DNA from: Bog-473 sp963763575
GTDB lineage: Bacteria; Actinomycetota; Acidimicrobiia; Acidimicrobiales; RAAP-2
DNA: 64,000 bases
Direction: 5' to 3'
NCBI GenBank assembly: GCA_963763575.1
Contig: CAVXPD010000026.1
Span: 1 to 64,000 of the forward strand
The notes beneath the pieces were generated by a model. That model saw nothing but the letters and a program-made list of their open reading frames with translations, was not told where the DNA came from and searched no databases. The position numbers and the translations under genes are program-made. Positions 35,132 through 43,256 of this stretch are shown piece after piece (positions within the stretch are counted from its first letter, which is position 1; each line of letters begins with the position of its first letter).

Positions 35132-36661
35132 TCATTGGTCTGGCCCCTTGTAGCGGTGTACGCCGCGCAAGTTGCGGTAGCGCTGGCCCACATCGAGGCC
35201 GTAGCCCACGACGAAATCGGGCGGGATGGTGAAGCCGACGTAGCGCAAGGGGATCTCGACCCGCTGTTCGCCCCCCTTCACCAGCAACGCGCAGATCTCC
35301 AGACTCTTGGGCTGGCGGGCGTTGAGGTAGCGCCGCAGGTAGTTGAGCGTGAGGCCGCTGTCGATGATGTCCTCCACCACCAGCACGCGGCGGCCCTCGA
35401 GCTCGGAGTCGAGGTCCTTCACGATGCGGACCACCCCGGACGTCTTGGTCGCGCTGCCGTAGGACGACACCGCCATGAAGTCGACCTCGACCGGCAGCTC
35501 GATGGCTCGGCACAGGTCGCTGAGGAAGAGCATGGCCCCCTTGAGGACCGCGACGAGGAGCGGGGGGTCGCCGGCGTAGTCCGCCGTGATCTGGGCGCCG
35601 AGTTCGGCGACGCGTGCGGCGAGCTCATCTGCGCCGACGAGCACCGGGCCGACGTCGGGTTCGGCCCAGCTCGGGCCGCCCGTTCCGGGCACGTCGCTCA
35701 CCGGCGTGACACTACCGGAGCGGTCGGGCGCCACCCGGAGCCGCCCCCCCGACCGCCGCACGCGCCGGCCCCCGGAGAGCTCGGTGCCGACCCCCGCGCC
35801 GGCTGCGACCCCGAGCACGCGATCGACCTCGGCCAGCGAGGGCGGGTGGTGCTCGCCGCCCGGTGCGCCGACGCGCAGCCACCGGCGCAGGGCGCGCCGG
35901 GCCAGGGGCCGGGGCGCCGCGGCGACGGCGCGGGCGTCGGCCGGCTCCGGCACCGCTTCGGCCGCCAGCGCGTCGAGGAGCGCCGACTCCTCGCGCAGCA
36001 CTCGGGCCTGCCGGGCCAGCACCGGCACGGGGTCACGGCCCGCTACGTCCGCGCACAGGGGCAACAGCTCGCTGCGGACGCGGTTGCGCACGAACGCCGG
36101 ATCGTGGTTGCTGGCGTCGCACACCGGCACCAGGCCGGCGGCCGCACAGAGGGCGTGGGTCTCGTGGCGGCGCAGCCCGAGCAGCGGATGGCGGTGGCCG
36201 GCGGCCATGCCGGCGAGCCCGTCGGCGCCGGCGCCGCGCAGGAGGTTCACGAGGATGGTCTCGGCCTGGTCGTCCATGGTGTGGCCGGTCGCGACGCCGG
36301 GCGGCAACGCCGCGAAGCGCGCGGCGCGGGCGCGGGCCTCGAGGTTCGGCCCCGGCTCGACCCTCACCGTGCGGCGCTCCAGGCGCGCGCCGAAGCGGGA
36401 CGCCGCGGCTGCGACGACGTCGCCCTCGGCCACCGACCCGGCACGCAGCCCGTGGTCCACGTGGTACGCGGTGACGTCGCAGCCCGCGGCCACGCCGAGC
36501 ACGAGGAGGGCGAGGGAGTCGGCCCCGCCCGAGACCGCGCAGGCCAGCGGCTGGCCGCGGGGCGGGAAGGTGCAGCGGGTCAGCAGGTCGTCGACGAGCG
36601 GAGCGAGGGCGGCGCGGGCCGCCTCATTCTCCGGCGCGGGCCACCCACGTAGCGGGGTCAC
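35132..36661 (-). CDS. TilS-HprT single reading frame: tRNA(Ile)-lysidine synthetase and hypoxanthine phosphoribosyltransferase
   Basis: One uninterrupted 509-residue frame. The N-terminal part (about 1-320) is TilS: PP-loop CAVSGGADSLALLV, then ATGHTMDDQAETILVNLLRG and VRNRVRSELLP; it makes lysidine at position 34 of tRNA-Ile(CAU). The C-terminal part (about 321-509) is hypoxanthine/guanine phosphoribosyltransferase: LLVAVLKGAMLFLSDL, VSSYGSATKTSG, the PRPP motif VLVVEDIIDSGLTL and LRNLRGVHRYKG. No stop lies between. An internal GTG at 35701 (VSDVPGTGG) could also start a separate Hpt, but it lacks a good ribosome site. GTG 36661 overlaps the zincin gene by 38 bases. TilS-HprT fusions are known in Listeria. 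Confidence 0.88.
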   Translation of the reverse strand: MTPLRGWPAPENEAARAALAPLVDDLLTRCTFPPRGQPLACAVSGGADSLALLVLGVAAGCDVTAYHVDHGLRAGSVAEGDVVAAAASRFGARLERRTVRVEPGPNLEARARAARFAALPPGVATGHTMDDQAETILVNLLRGAGADGLAGMAAGHRHPLLGLRRHETHALCAAAGLVPVCDASNHDPAFVRNRVRSELLPLCADVAGRDPVPVLARQARVLREESALLDALAAEAVPEPADARAVAAAPRPLARRALRRWLRVGAPGGEHHPPSLAEVDRVLGVAAGAGVGTELSGGRRVRRSGGRLRVAPDRSGSVTPVSDVPGTGGPSWAEPDVGPVLVGADELAARVAELGAQITADYAGDPPLLVAVLKGAMLFLSDLCRAIELPVEVDFMAVSSYGSATKTSGVVRIVKDLDSELEGRRVLVVEDIIDSGLTLNYLRRYLNARQPKSLEICALLVKGGEQRVEIPLRYVGFTIPPDFVVGYGLDVGQRYRNLRGVHRYKGPDQ

Positions 36662-37676
36662 GGATCTCCTCCAAGGAGGGCAACCACTCGGGTCCCTCCC
36701 AGACCCGGGCCAGCAGGGCGGGCCCACCGGCGGCCTCGACCGCCTCGACGAAGCGCTCACCCTCGGCGTACTGGCGCATCTTGGCGTCGAGCCCGAGCAG
36801 CTTGGACACCAGCTTGGTCAGTCCGCGGGCCTGGGTACGGCGCTCGTGCAGGACCTTGGAGAAGTGCGCGGCCCCCGGCACCTCCGAGGCACCGGCGCGG
36901 TCCATCGTGACGTCGCCGTGCCCTTCGAGCAGGCTCATCATCCCGGAGATCCTCGACAGCGCGGCGCGCTGCTCGGGTGTGGCCAGCATGCCGATAACGC
37001 CGGCGTCCTGCGCCGGGTTGCGCCCCGCGCGCACCTCGGCCGCGATCCGGCGCACCACCTCGGCGAAGCCTGAGGGGTCGCCCGACAGCGGGCCGAGCAA
37101 CTCGGAGACCAGCCCGACGAAGTGATCGCGCAACCAGGGGACCGCGGTGAACTGCAGGCGGTGGGTGACCTCGTGCAAGGCAAGCCAGAGGCGGAACTGG
37201 CTCGGCGCGAAGCCGTACTGCTCCTCCACCGCGACGATGTTCGGCCCGACGTAGGACACGAGGTCCTGGTCCTCGGGCGCCCCGTCGTCGATCAGGAGGT
37301 CGTACTGGCCGAGGACCCGTGTGGCCATGTAGGCGAGCATGAGGCCGAGCTGCGTGCCGGCGACGGCCCGTCCGACCGCCAACGACGGCCCGCCCAGCTT
37401 GGCGCCGCGCTTGCGCTGCAGTTCGAGCAACGCCGGCCCCACCAATCGCTCGATCGAGCGGACGTTCGCCGCCGCCCACCCCGGCCGGTCGGTGACCTTG
37501 GCCCGCGCCGAGCCGTGCGCGGAGTGCAGCCCGGTGGACTCGCTGACGAGCGTCTCGGCCCGGGCCGTGAGCTCGTCGAATTGCGCCTGCAGGTGAGAGG
37601 AGCGGTACGAGGCGGGAGCGGGCTTCAAGATGAGCGCGCCGGTGGCGACGCGCTGGGCCAGCACCCAGTCGACCAT
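36624..37676 (-). CDS. Zinc-dependent metallopeptidase-like protein (DUF2342 family)
   Basis: A 350-residue actinobacterial zincin of unknown substrate, formerly annotated as an F420-biosynthesis-associated hydrolase. The active-site helix has the HExxH motif in LALHEVTHRLQF (near residue 170), and MMSLLEGHGDVTMDRAG supplies the likely distal Glu. No signal peptide, so cytoplasmic. ATG 37676 begins MVDWVLAQRVATG. It is 43 bases after the anti-sigma gene and overlaps tilS, as in other actinobacterial tilS-hpt loci. Confidence 0.88.
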   Translation of the reverse strand: MVDWVLAQRVATGALILKPAPASYRSSHLQAQFDELTARAETLVSESTGLHSAHGSARAKVTDRPGWAAANVRSIERLVGPALLELQRKRGAKLGGPSLAVGRAVAGTQLGLMLAYMATRVLGQYDLLIDDGAPEDQDLVSYVGPNIVAVEEQYGFAPSQFRLWLALHEVTHRLQFTAVPWLRDHFVGLVSELLGPLSGDPSGFAEVVRRIAAEVRAGRNPAQDAGVIGMLATPEQRAALSRISGMMSLLEGHGDVTMDRAGASEVPGAAHFSKVLHERRTQARGLTKLVSKLLGLDAKMRQYAEGERFVEAVEAAGGPALLARVWEGPEWLPSLEEIRDPATWVARAGE

Positions 37677-37719
37677 GAGCGGACCGCTCGCCGGAAGGTC
37701 GGGAAGGGCGGGGGTGACG

Positions 37720-38043
37720 TCAGTGTTTGCCGTGGTGCTCGCGGCTTTCTTCGTCGATCATCGCGGCCACGCGCTCGATCAGGCTCTGCGGGACCCGGTC
37801 CTTGCATCGGTTGGCGATCACCCGGCGCAGCTCGGCCTCGAACTCGGCGGCGCCGCCGCACGGCCCGCACCAGTCGAGGTGGATGCGGATCTCCTCGCGG
37901 CGAATCTCGGTCAGCTCACCGTCGAGATAGTGGTACAGCTCGTGCACCGCCTCCTCGCAGTCGACCGTCACGCCGAACAGGCCTGACGCGTCCACGGCGG
38001 CACCTGGCTGCTTCTCCTCCCTGCTGCTCATGTCATCGCTCAC
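37720..38043 (-). CDS. rsrA: Zinc-associated anti-sigma factor (RsrA-like)
   Basis: About 107 residues. It contains the ZAS motif HLDWCGPCGGAAEFE (HxxxCxxC), with an upstream Cys in TVDCEEAVHELYHYLD. In RsrA, oxidation of these cysteines forms a disulfide, ejects zinc and frees SigR. GTG 38043 overlaps the sigR stop (GTGA), giving coupled translation; ATG 38031 is an alternative start. Should act in the cytoplasm by binding SigR. Confidence 0.88.
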   Translation of the reverse strand: MSDDMSSREEKQPGAAVDASGLFGVTVDCEEAVHELYHYLDGELTEIRREEIRIHLDWCGPCGGAAEFEAELRRVIANRCKDRVPQSLIERVAAMIDEESREHHGKH

Positions 38044-38624
38044 TCCCTCGACCCCCCAGGCGTGCTCCCGACCAGGCCGCGCGCCTCGGCTACATCGTGC
38101 AACGCCTTCTGCAATGCCCTTCTTCCCCGGTGGATCCGGCTCATGACCGTCCCGATCGGCACGTCGGTGATCTCGGAGATCTCCTTGTAGCTGAACCCCT
38201 CCACGTCGGCCAGGAGCACGGCCATGCGGAACGCATCGGGCAGGGTCTCCAGGGCGGCTTTCACGTCCTCGTCGGTGAACCGCTCCAGCGCCTCGTCCTC
38301 GGCACTGCGCCCGGGCTCGCTCCCGCCCGCTCCGGCCAGGCGCTTGTAGAGATAGAGGTCCTCGACGTCCTCGACGTCGGTCAGCTCGGGCCGGCGTTGC
38401 GCTGCCCGATACGAGTTGATGTACGTGTTGGTGAGGATCCGGTAGAGCCACGCCCGCAGGTTGGTGCCCTCGGTGAACGACCCGAAGGAGCGGTACGCCT
38501 TCAGATACGTCTCCTGCACGAGGTCCTCGGCGTCGGCCGGGTTCCGGGTCATGCGGAGGGCGGCCGAGTACAGGCCGGGCATGAATTCCATGGCAACGTC
38601 GGTGAAGGTCGCCTGGTCTGCCAT
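38040..38624 (-). CDS. sigR: ECF sigma factor, SigR/SigH (redox-stress) type
   Basis: A 194-residue group IV sigma factor. Region 2: DAEDLVQETYLKAYRSF and NLRAWLYRILTNTYINSYR; region 4: LPDAFRMAVLLADVEGFSYK and GTVMSRIHRGRRALQKAL. The match to the SigR/SigH type and the adjacent ZAS anti-sigma gene point to control of thiol-oxidative stress genes. ATG 38624. No autoregulatory GGAAT...GTT promoter is visible in the short gap to the divergent P450. It heads the sixteen-gene minus-strand run. Confidence 0.92.
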   Translation of the reverse strand: MADQATFTDVAMEFMPGLYSAALRMTRNPADAEDLVQETYLKAYRSFGSFTEGTNLRAWLYRILTNTYINSYRAAQRRPELTDVEDVEDLYLYKRLAGAGGSEPGRSAEDEALERFTDEDVKAALETLPDAFRMAVLLADVEGFSYKEISEITDVPIGTVMSRIHRGRRALQKALHDVAEARGLVGSTPGGSRE

Positions 38625-38661
38625 GGGGACACCCTACCCACCCACGGATAGCGTGGCCGCC

Positions 38662-39881
38662 GTGACCATCACCCCCGAGGACCTGGGTATCGACCTGATG
38701 AGCGGGACGTTCTACGGGCGGGAGCCCCACGACGCCTACGCCTGGATGCGCAAGAACGCCCCCGTGTACTACGACGAGGCGAACGATCTGTGGGCGGCCG
38801 CTACCTATGCCGCGGTCAAGCAGGCGTCCGTCGACACCGAGTCCTTCTCCAACGCGGGGGGATCCGGCCCAAGTTCCCGCCGCTTCCCATGCTGATCGAC
38901 TTCGACGCGCCCGAGCACGTGCGGCGGCGCAGGCTCGTCTCCGAGGGGTTCACGCCCCGCCGGGTGCGGGCCATGGAAGACAAGCTGCGGCTCGTCTGCG
39001 ACTCCATCCTCGACCAGGTGTGCGAGCGGGGCAGCTGCGACTTCATCAAGGAGATCGCAGCACCGCTGCCCATCATCATGATCGGGGACATGCTCGGCGT
39101 CGCGCCCGGGGACCGCGACGACCTGTTGCGGTGGTCCGACGACATGCTGAAGGGCCAGGGCTCGCCCGACCCGGACGCCATGGAACGAGCGACGAACGCC
39201 TTCATGGGGTACAGCGACTACATCCACCCGGTCATCGCCGATCGCCGCGCCACCGGCAACACCGACGACCTCGTCGGGGTGCTGTGCCACGCCGAGATCG
39301 ACGGCGACTCGCTCGACGACGACTCGCTGGTCCACGAGACCCTGCTCATCCTCATCGGTGGCGACGAGACGACGCGCCACGTCATCAGCGGAGGCCTGGA
39401 GGAGCTCCTCGCCCACCCCGACCAGCGGGCGCGGCTGGCCGCCGACCCGGCCGGGCTGATGCCGGGCGCGGTGGAAGAGATGCTGCGCTGGGTGTCGCCC
39501 ATCAAGAACATGGCCCGCACGGCGACCCGCGACGTCGAGCTCGAGGGCGCACGTATTCGGGCCGGCCAAGAGATCCTGCTCCTCTATCCCTCGGCCAACC
39601 GCGACGAGGCGGTCTTCACCGAGCCCGACGCCTTCGACATCAGCCGCAGCCCCAACCCTCACCTGGCCTTCGGGTTCGGCGCCCACTTCTGCCTGGGCAA
39701 CCAGCTGGCGCGCCTGGAGCTGCGGGTCATGGTCGAACGCGTGCTGGCCCGCCTGCCCGACCTGCACCTGGCGGTCGACCGGGGGGCCCTGCCCCGCCGC
39801 GCGGCGAATTTCATCTCGGGGATCGACGAGATGCCCGTCGCGTTCGCCCCCACGGCCCCGGTCGGGGTCGGACCCGTCTGA
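38662..39881 (+). pseudogene. Cytochrome P450, frameshifted at a G run
   Basis: GTG 38662 opens MTITPEDLGIDLMSGTFYGR and runs to SVDTESFSNAGG. Just there, in GCGGGGGGATC at about 38856-38866, one G is missing; the remaining 340 residues continue in another frame (IRPKFPPLPMLIDFDAPEHV). Everything needed for a P450 is present downstream: I-helix GGDETTRHV, K-helix ExxR in EEMLRW and haem ligand loop FGFGAHFCLGNQLA. The type resembles actinobacterial CYP125/CYP142-like or related hydroxylases. The single shift in a homopolymer suggests sequencing error or slippage. The stop overlaps the SDR start (TGATG), implying an operon. Confidence 0.88.
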
Positions 39882-40720
39882 TGGCCGGGGAGGAGACGGG
39901 CCCGGCCGGCATCTCGGGCTGGTCCGTCCTGGTCACCGGCGGCGGCAGCGGCATCGGGCTGGCCACGGCCGAGCGGCTGGCGGCCGACGGCGCGCACGTG
40001 ACGGTCTGCGGCCGCACCGAGCAGAAGCTCGCCGACGCCACCGAGCGCATCGCCAAGGCAGCGCGTGGTGGCGCGACGGCGCGCTTCGTCGTGGCCGACG
40101 TGACGGTCGAGGACCAGGTCGCCGGCGCGGTGGCGGCCACGAGGGAGACGACAGGCCGCATCGACGGCCTGTTCGCCTGCGCGGGTGGGTCGCTCCACCT
40201 CGGCTCGGTGCTGACTGCCGACGCCGCGGCCGTGCGCGCCACCATCGACCTCAATCTGATGGGATCGGTGCTCTGCGTGAAGCACGGTGCGACCGCCATG
40301 CTCTCGCAGGAGGAAGACCCGGGGCGCGGCGGGCGCGGCGCCATCGTCCTCATGTCCTCGGGGGCGGGCCGCTTCCCCCACCCGCACCTGTGGGCCTACG
40401 GCGTCGCCAAGGCCGGCATCCGCTTTCTCGCCGAGACGGCCGCCGAGGAGCTCGGGCCGTCGGGCATCCGCGTGAACGCCGTCGCCCCGGGGATCATCGA
40501 CGACGAGCTGATGTCGTTCATCACCGCGGGAGGGCCGTTGCTCGACGACTACCTGGCCCAGATGCCGCTCGGCCGCGTCGGCACCGTCGAGGACGTCGCC
40601 GGGGCCGTCCGCTATCTGCTCGGCCCCGAGTCCGGCTTCGTCACGGGCGAAACGCTGGGTGTCGACGGGGGCCATCACCTGCGCCGGGGGGCGGACTACT
40701 CGCTGCTCTTCGGCAGCTGA
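39881..40720 (+). CDS. Short-chain dehydrogenase/reductase
   Basis: A 279-residue NAD(P)-dependent oxidoreductase. Cofactor loop VLVTGGGSGIGLATAERLA, NAG-equivalent CAGGSLHLG, catalytic Ser in VLMSSGAG, and Tyr/Lys in WAYGVAKAG. The C-terminal VTGETLGVDGGHHLRRG is usual for classical SDRs. ATG 39881 overlaps the P450 stop, so both enzymes probably act on one substrate (hydroxylation followed by oxidation); the substrate is unknown. Confidence 0.9.
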   Translation: MAGEETGPAGISGWSVLVTGGGSGIGLATAERLAADGAHVTVCGRTEQKLADATERIAKAARGGATARFVVADVTVEDQVAGAVAATRETTGRIDGLFACAGGSLHLGSVLTADAAAVRATIDLNLMGSVLCVKHGATAMLSQEEDPGRGGRGAIVLMSSGAGRFPHPHLWAYGVAKAGIRFLAETAAEELGPSGIRVNAVAPGIIDDELMSFITAGGPLLDDYLAQMPLGRVGTVEDVAGAVRYLLGPESGFVTGETLGVDGGHHLRRGADYSLLFGS

Positions 40721-41104
40721 CCTCCCTGAGCCGGTCCGGCCGGGTGACGGAGGCGTGGACGCGGCGGCCGCCGCGGTTGTGGCCTCCGAATGCGTGTCCT
40801 GAACGCCGGCAGGGCGGGCGTTGCGCAGCTGCTCGTTGCCTCTTGGATGAAATGATTGCGACGAAATAGCGACGGCCTCCCTCCCGCCAGGCTGCGGGCA
40901 GATCCGTTCTTCCTCGTCAAAGAACGAATCGCCTCGGAATGACGCCTTGTCAGCGGAACCGAGGTTCCGAAACGCGCATTGACCGATTTCCACACCCGTG
41001 TTACGACAGCCGGGATACCAGAGGCGCCTCCGGTCTCATCTCGTCATCGATGCACCGGGTTTCGGCCCGGTGCTTCGCGGACCCGAAAAGACAGGAGGAA
41101 TCTG
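40721..41104. other. Intergenic region and leader of secreted protein
   Basis: A 384-bp gap with no believable gene. Its right end is the leader of the secreted protein and holds two inverted repeats: an interrupted one (ACC-GAGGCGCCTC-GGT, about 41021-41036) and the perfect hairpin at 41052-41073. A GGAGGA ribosome site lies at about 41094-41099. Confidence 0.45.
41052..41073 (+). promoter_or_regulatory. Leader hairpin before secreted protein
   Basis: GCACCGGG and CCCGGTGC form a perfect 8-bp stem with a 6-nt loop (TTTCGG), about 20 bases before the ribosome site. It may protect the mRNA 5' end or attenuate expression. No known riboswitch consensus is recognised. Confidence 0.5.
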
Positions 41105-41767
41105 ATGAAGCTCAGTAGGCACCGTTTCGCAGTCGGCTGCGCCGTGTGCGCGGCGGTGGGCACGACGGCTGGCGGTTTTGTCGCGGAAGCAGCGACCACC
41201 GCACCCGCGCCCGAGATCGACCGCGCCAATGCGAACATTCAGCTCAGCGGCACCTTGGCGTCCAAGACGTGTAACGGAGAAGACATCCTCGCCACGACGG
41301 GTCGCCCCACTCCGTACATCACGTACTCCGGCACGTGGAAAGGCTCGGAGGGACAGGTGCTCCCTGACCCAACCGACTACCCGCTGTCGGGTGCATTGAG
41401 GGTGGGCGGCATCCACTGGACGATCAATTTGAACACCGGCCGGGGAGTCTTGACCGGGAAAGCAGTCCTGACGAGTTCGGCCGCGAACGCGACCACGTAC
41501 TCGGGCACTCTGACCGTCGTCACGCAGGGCGTGCCGGCGGCCGGTGCCGTCGTTGCCGGACGGGGCTTCCTCACGGCCAGCTTCCTCTTGCCCGATGACG
41601 GTGTGGCGGGCCCGAATGACGACCACCTGGTCGCAAACGTCGAGTTCCCAAGACTTACGCCCACCGGAGCGGCCGGCTTCTTCGGTGACGCGGCGGGCGC
41701 ACCGACCATCCCTGATTTCTCGGTCGTGACGAACGTCTGGCCGTCCGCGAGCACCGAACACTGCTGA
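41105..41767 (+). CDS. Secreted protein of unknown function
   Basis: 220 residues, unrecognised. The N-terminus MKLSRHRFAVGCAVCAAVGT, continuing to FVAEAATTA, is a Sec signal peptide with cleavage after AEA. The mature protein is beta-rich with many Thr/Gly residues (YITYSGTWKGSEG, YSGTLTVVTQGV, GRGFLTASFLLPDDG) and has two cysteines (SKTCNGEDI and the last residue). No catalytic motif is seen. ATG 41105 follows GGAGGA by 5 bases. Monocistronic behind a structured leader. Confidence 0.75.
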   Translation: MKLSRHRFAVGCAVCAAVGTTAGGFVAEAATTAPAPEIDRANANIQLSGTLASKTCNGEDILATTGRPTPYITYSGTWKGSEGQVLPDPTDYPLSGALRVGGIHWTINLNTGRGVLTGKAVLTSSAANATTYSGTLTVVTQGVPAAGAVVAGRGFLTASFLLPDDGVAGPNDDHLVANVEFPRLTPTGAAGFFGDAAGAPTIPDFSVVTNVWPSASTEHC

Positions 41768-41826
41768 GGGTACTTGTTCCCAAACGGATGTCGGCTCGGA
41801 ACCTCCAGGCAGTTAACCGAGACCTC

Positions 41827-41869
41827 TCATAGCCCGCAGATAAGAGCCCGCAGGCTAGAGCCCGCAGGC
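41827..41869. repeat. Short direct repeats between genes
   Basis: Three near-identical copies of AGCCCGCAG spaced 15-18 bases (TAGCCCGCAGATAAG, AGCCCGCAGGCTAG, AGCCCGCAGGCTCACC). The second and third copies with GGCT could also pair weakly. Lies between convergent genes; role unknown. Confidence 0.6.
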
Positions 41870-41889
41870 TCACCGTCAGCGCGGGCGCG

Positions 41890-42240
41890 TCAGATCCGGG
41901 CGGCGCCGAGGCGGTCGGCCATGCACGACATGACCTGCAGGGCGAAGGTCGGCGTCTCGCCCACCAGGAAGAGAAACCGCTGCTTGTCGATGACGGCCAG
42001 GTTGGAGTCCTCGGTCGCCACGGCGGTGGCGGTGCGGGGCGAGGAGTTGATGATGGCCATCTCGCCGAAGGTGTCGTCCGGGCCGATTGAGATCACCCGG
42101 CCGTCAGGAAAGCGCAGCTCCACCGTGCCCTCGATCACGCCGTACATCTCGGCGCCAGGGGCGCCCGCCTCGAAGATCACGGACCCGGCCTTCACCTGGC
42201 GCGTCTCTTTTGCCGCCTGGAACACCCCGAGAATCTTCAT
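41890..42240 (-). CDS. Single-domain cyclic nucleotide-binding protein
   Basis: A 116-residue protein consisting only of a CRP-type cyclic nucleotide-binding domain: VKAGSVIFEAGAPGAEMYGV, EGTVELRFPDG and the phosphate-binding cassette DDTFGEMAIINSSPRTATAV (Gly-Glu and Arg present). No helix-turn-helix follows, so it is not a DNA-binding regulator; it may sense cAMP or cGMP and act on a partner protein. ATG 42240 has AAGGAGG 6 bases upstream. No partner gene is adjacent. Confidence 0.85.
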   Translation of the reverse strand: MKILGVFQAAKETRQVKAGSVIFEAGAPGAEMYGVIEGTVELRFPDGRVISIGPDDTFGEMAIINSSPRTATAVATEDSNLAVIDKQRFLFLVGETPTFALQVMSCMADRLGAARI

Positions 42241-42458
42241 GTCCAGCCTCCTTCGGTGACCCGAGTGCTAGATCCGTATCGACCTTAGCCCTCGAGTCCC
42301 CGTTCCGACAGCCCGATGACATGGCGCGGCGCCAACGTCGGGACCAGCTGCTGGGTCAACCGACGCGCGGTCTTCGATCTCTCGGGGTCGGCGTCTTGAC
42401 GGTGGAAGCGCTCGGAGCAGGGAGCGTCCGCTGACGCGGCCGGCAACGGAACCCGGCG
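42241..42458. other. Gap upstream of cyclic-nucleotide-binding gene
   Basis: 218 bases between the permease gene end and the cyclic-nucleotide-binding gene on the same strand. No gene recognised. Confidence 0.3.
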
Positions 42459-43256
42459 TCACGACAGGCGTCGTCGCCGCCAGCCGGCCCACACGCGCCC
42501 GACGGTGTAGGAGAAGGCACCGAGGGCTCCGACGAAGAAGCCGATGGGCAGGCTCGTCTCGTAGGAGGCGGCGATGGCCACCCACACGGTGAGGAGCGCG
42601 ACCACCACGGAGAGACCCATCGCCACCACGGGGCGGTCGGTGAAGGACCGGGCGGCGGCGGGTGGGCCGATGAGCAAGCTGAAGATGAGAAGGGATCCCA
42701 CGACCGGGACGGCCATGGTGGTCACGAGCGCGATCACGACGAGAAAGGCCAGGTCCATCACCCGTTCGTTGATGCCTCGGGCGGCCGCGACGTCGGGCGT
42801 GACCGAGGAGAGCATCAGCGGCCGGTACAGCACAAGGATCGCGGCGATGCACACGACGGCGATCGCCATGGTGGGCCAGAGCTTGCTGGTGGAGACGCCC
42901 AGGACCTCACCGAACAGCAGCGAGAAGATTTCGGGCGCGTACTCGCTCGTACGCGACAAGAACAGATCGCCGAGCGCCAGCATCAGCACGATCGTGAGCG
43001 CCGTCGCGACGTCGCTGCGGGCGCGGCGGCCCAAGCCGGCGATCATCCCGGCGCCGGCGAGAGAGAACACGCCCAGTCCGACGATGGTGTTCGCCCCGAT
43101 CAACACGGCCCCCGCGGCCCCGGCGAACGCACCGTTCGGCAGAGAGTGCGCGGCGAAGGCCTCGCCGCGCAGCACCGTGAAGAAACCGACCACCCCGGCC
43201 ACGACCGCCACGATGGTGGCCGCCTCCCACGCGTTGATCATGAAGCTGTCGAACAT
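42459..43256 (-). CDS. Zinc/manganese ABC transporter permease (ZnuB-like)
   Basis: A 265-residue ABC-3-type integral membrane permease with about eight hydrophobic segments; AGVVGFFTVLRGEAFAAHSL and GANTIVGLGVFSLAGAGMIA are family hallmarks, and ARGINERVMDLAFLVVIALV includes the coupling-helix region. It forms a channel with the second permease (43256-44167). ATG 43256 overlaps that gene's stop (ATGA). Confidence 0.9.
   Translation of the reverse strand: MFDSFMINAWEAATIVAVVAGVVGFFTVLRGEAFAAHSLPNGAFAGAAGAVLIGANTIVGLGVFSLAGAGMIAGLGRRARSDVATALTIVLMLALGDLFLSRTSEYAPEIFSLLFGEVLGVSTSKLWPTMAIAVVCIAAILVLYRPLMLSSVTPDVAAARGINERVMDLAFLVVIALVTTMAVPVVGSLLIFSLLIGPPAAARSFTDRPVVAMGLSVVVALLTVWVAIAASYETSLPIGFFVGALGAFSYTVGRVWAGWRRRRLS

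Noticed and set aside
38625..38661. SigR-type autoregulatory promoter (GGAAT...GTT)
   Set aside because: Not present in the short sigR-P450 gap on the minus strand.
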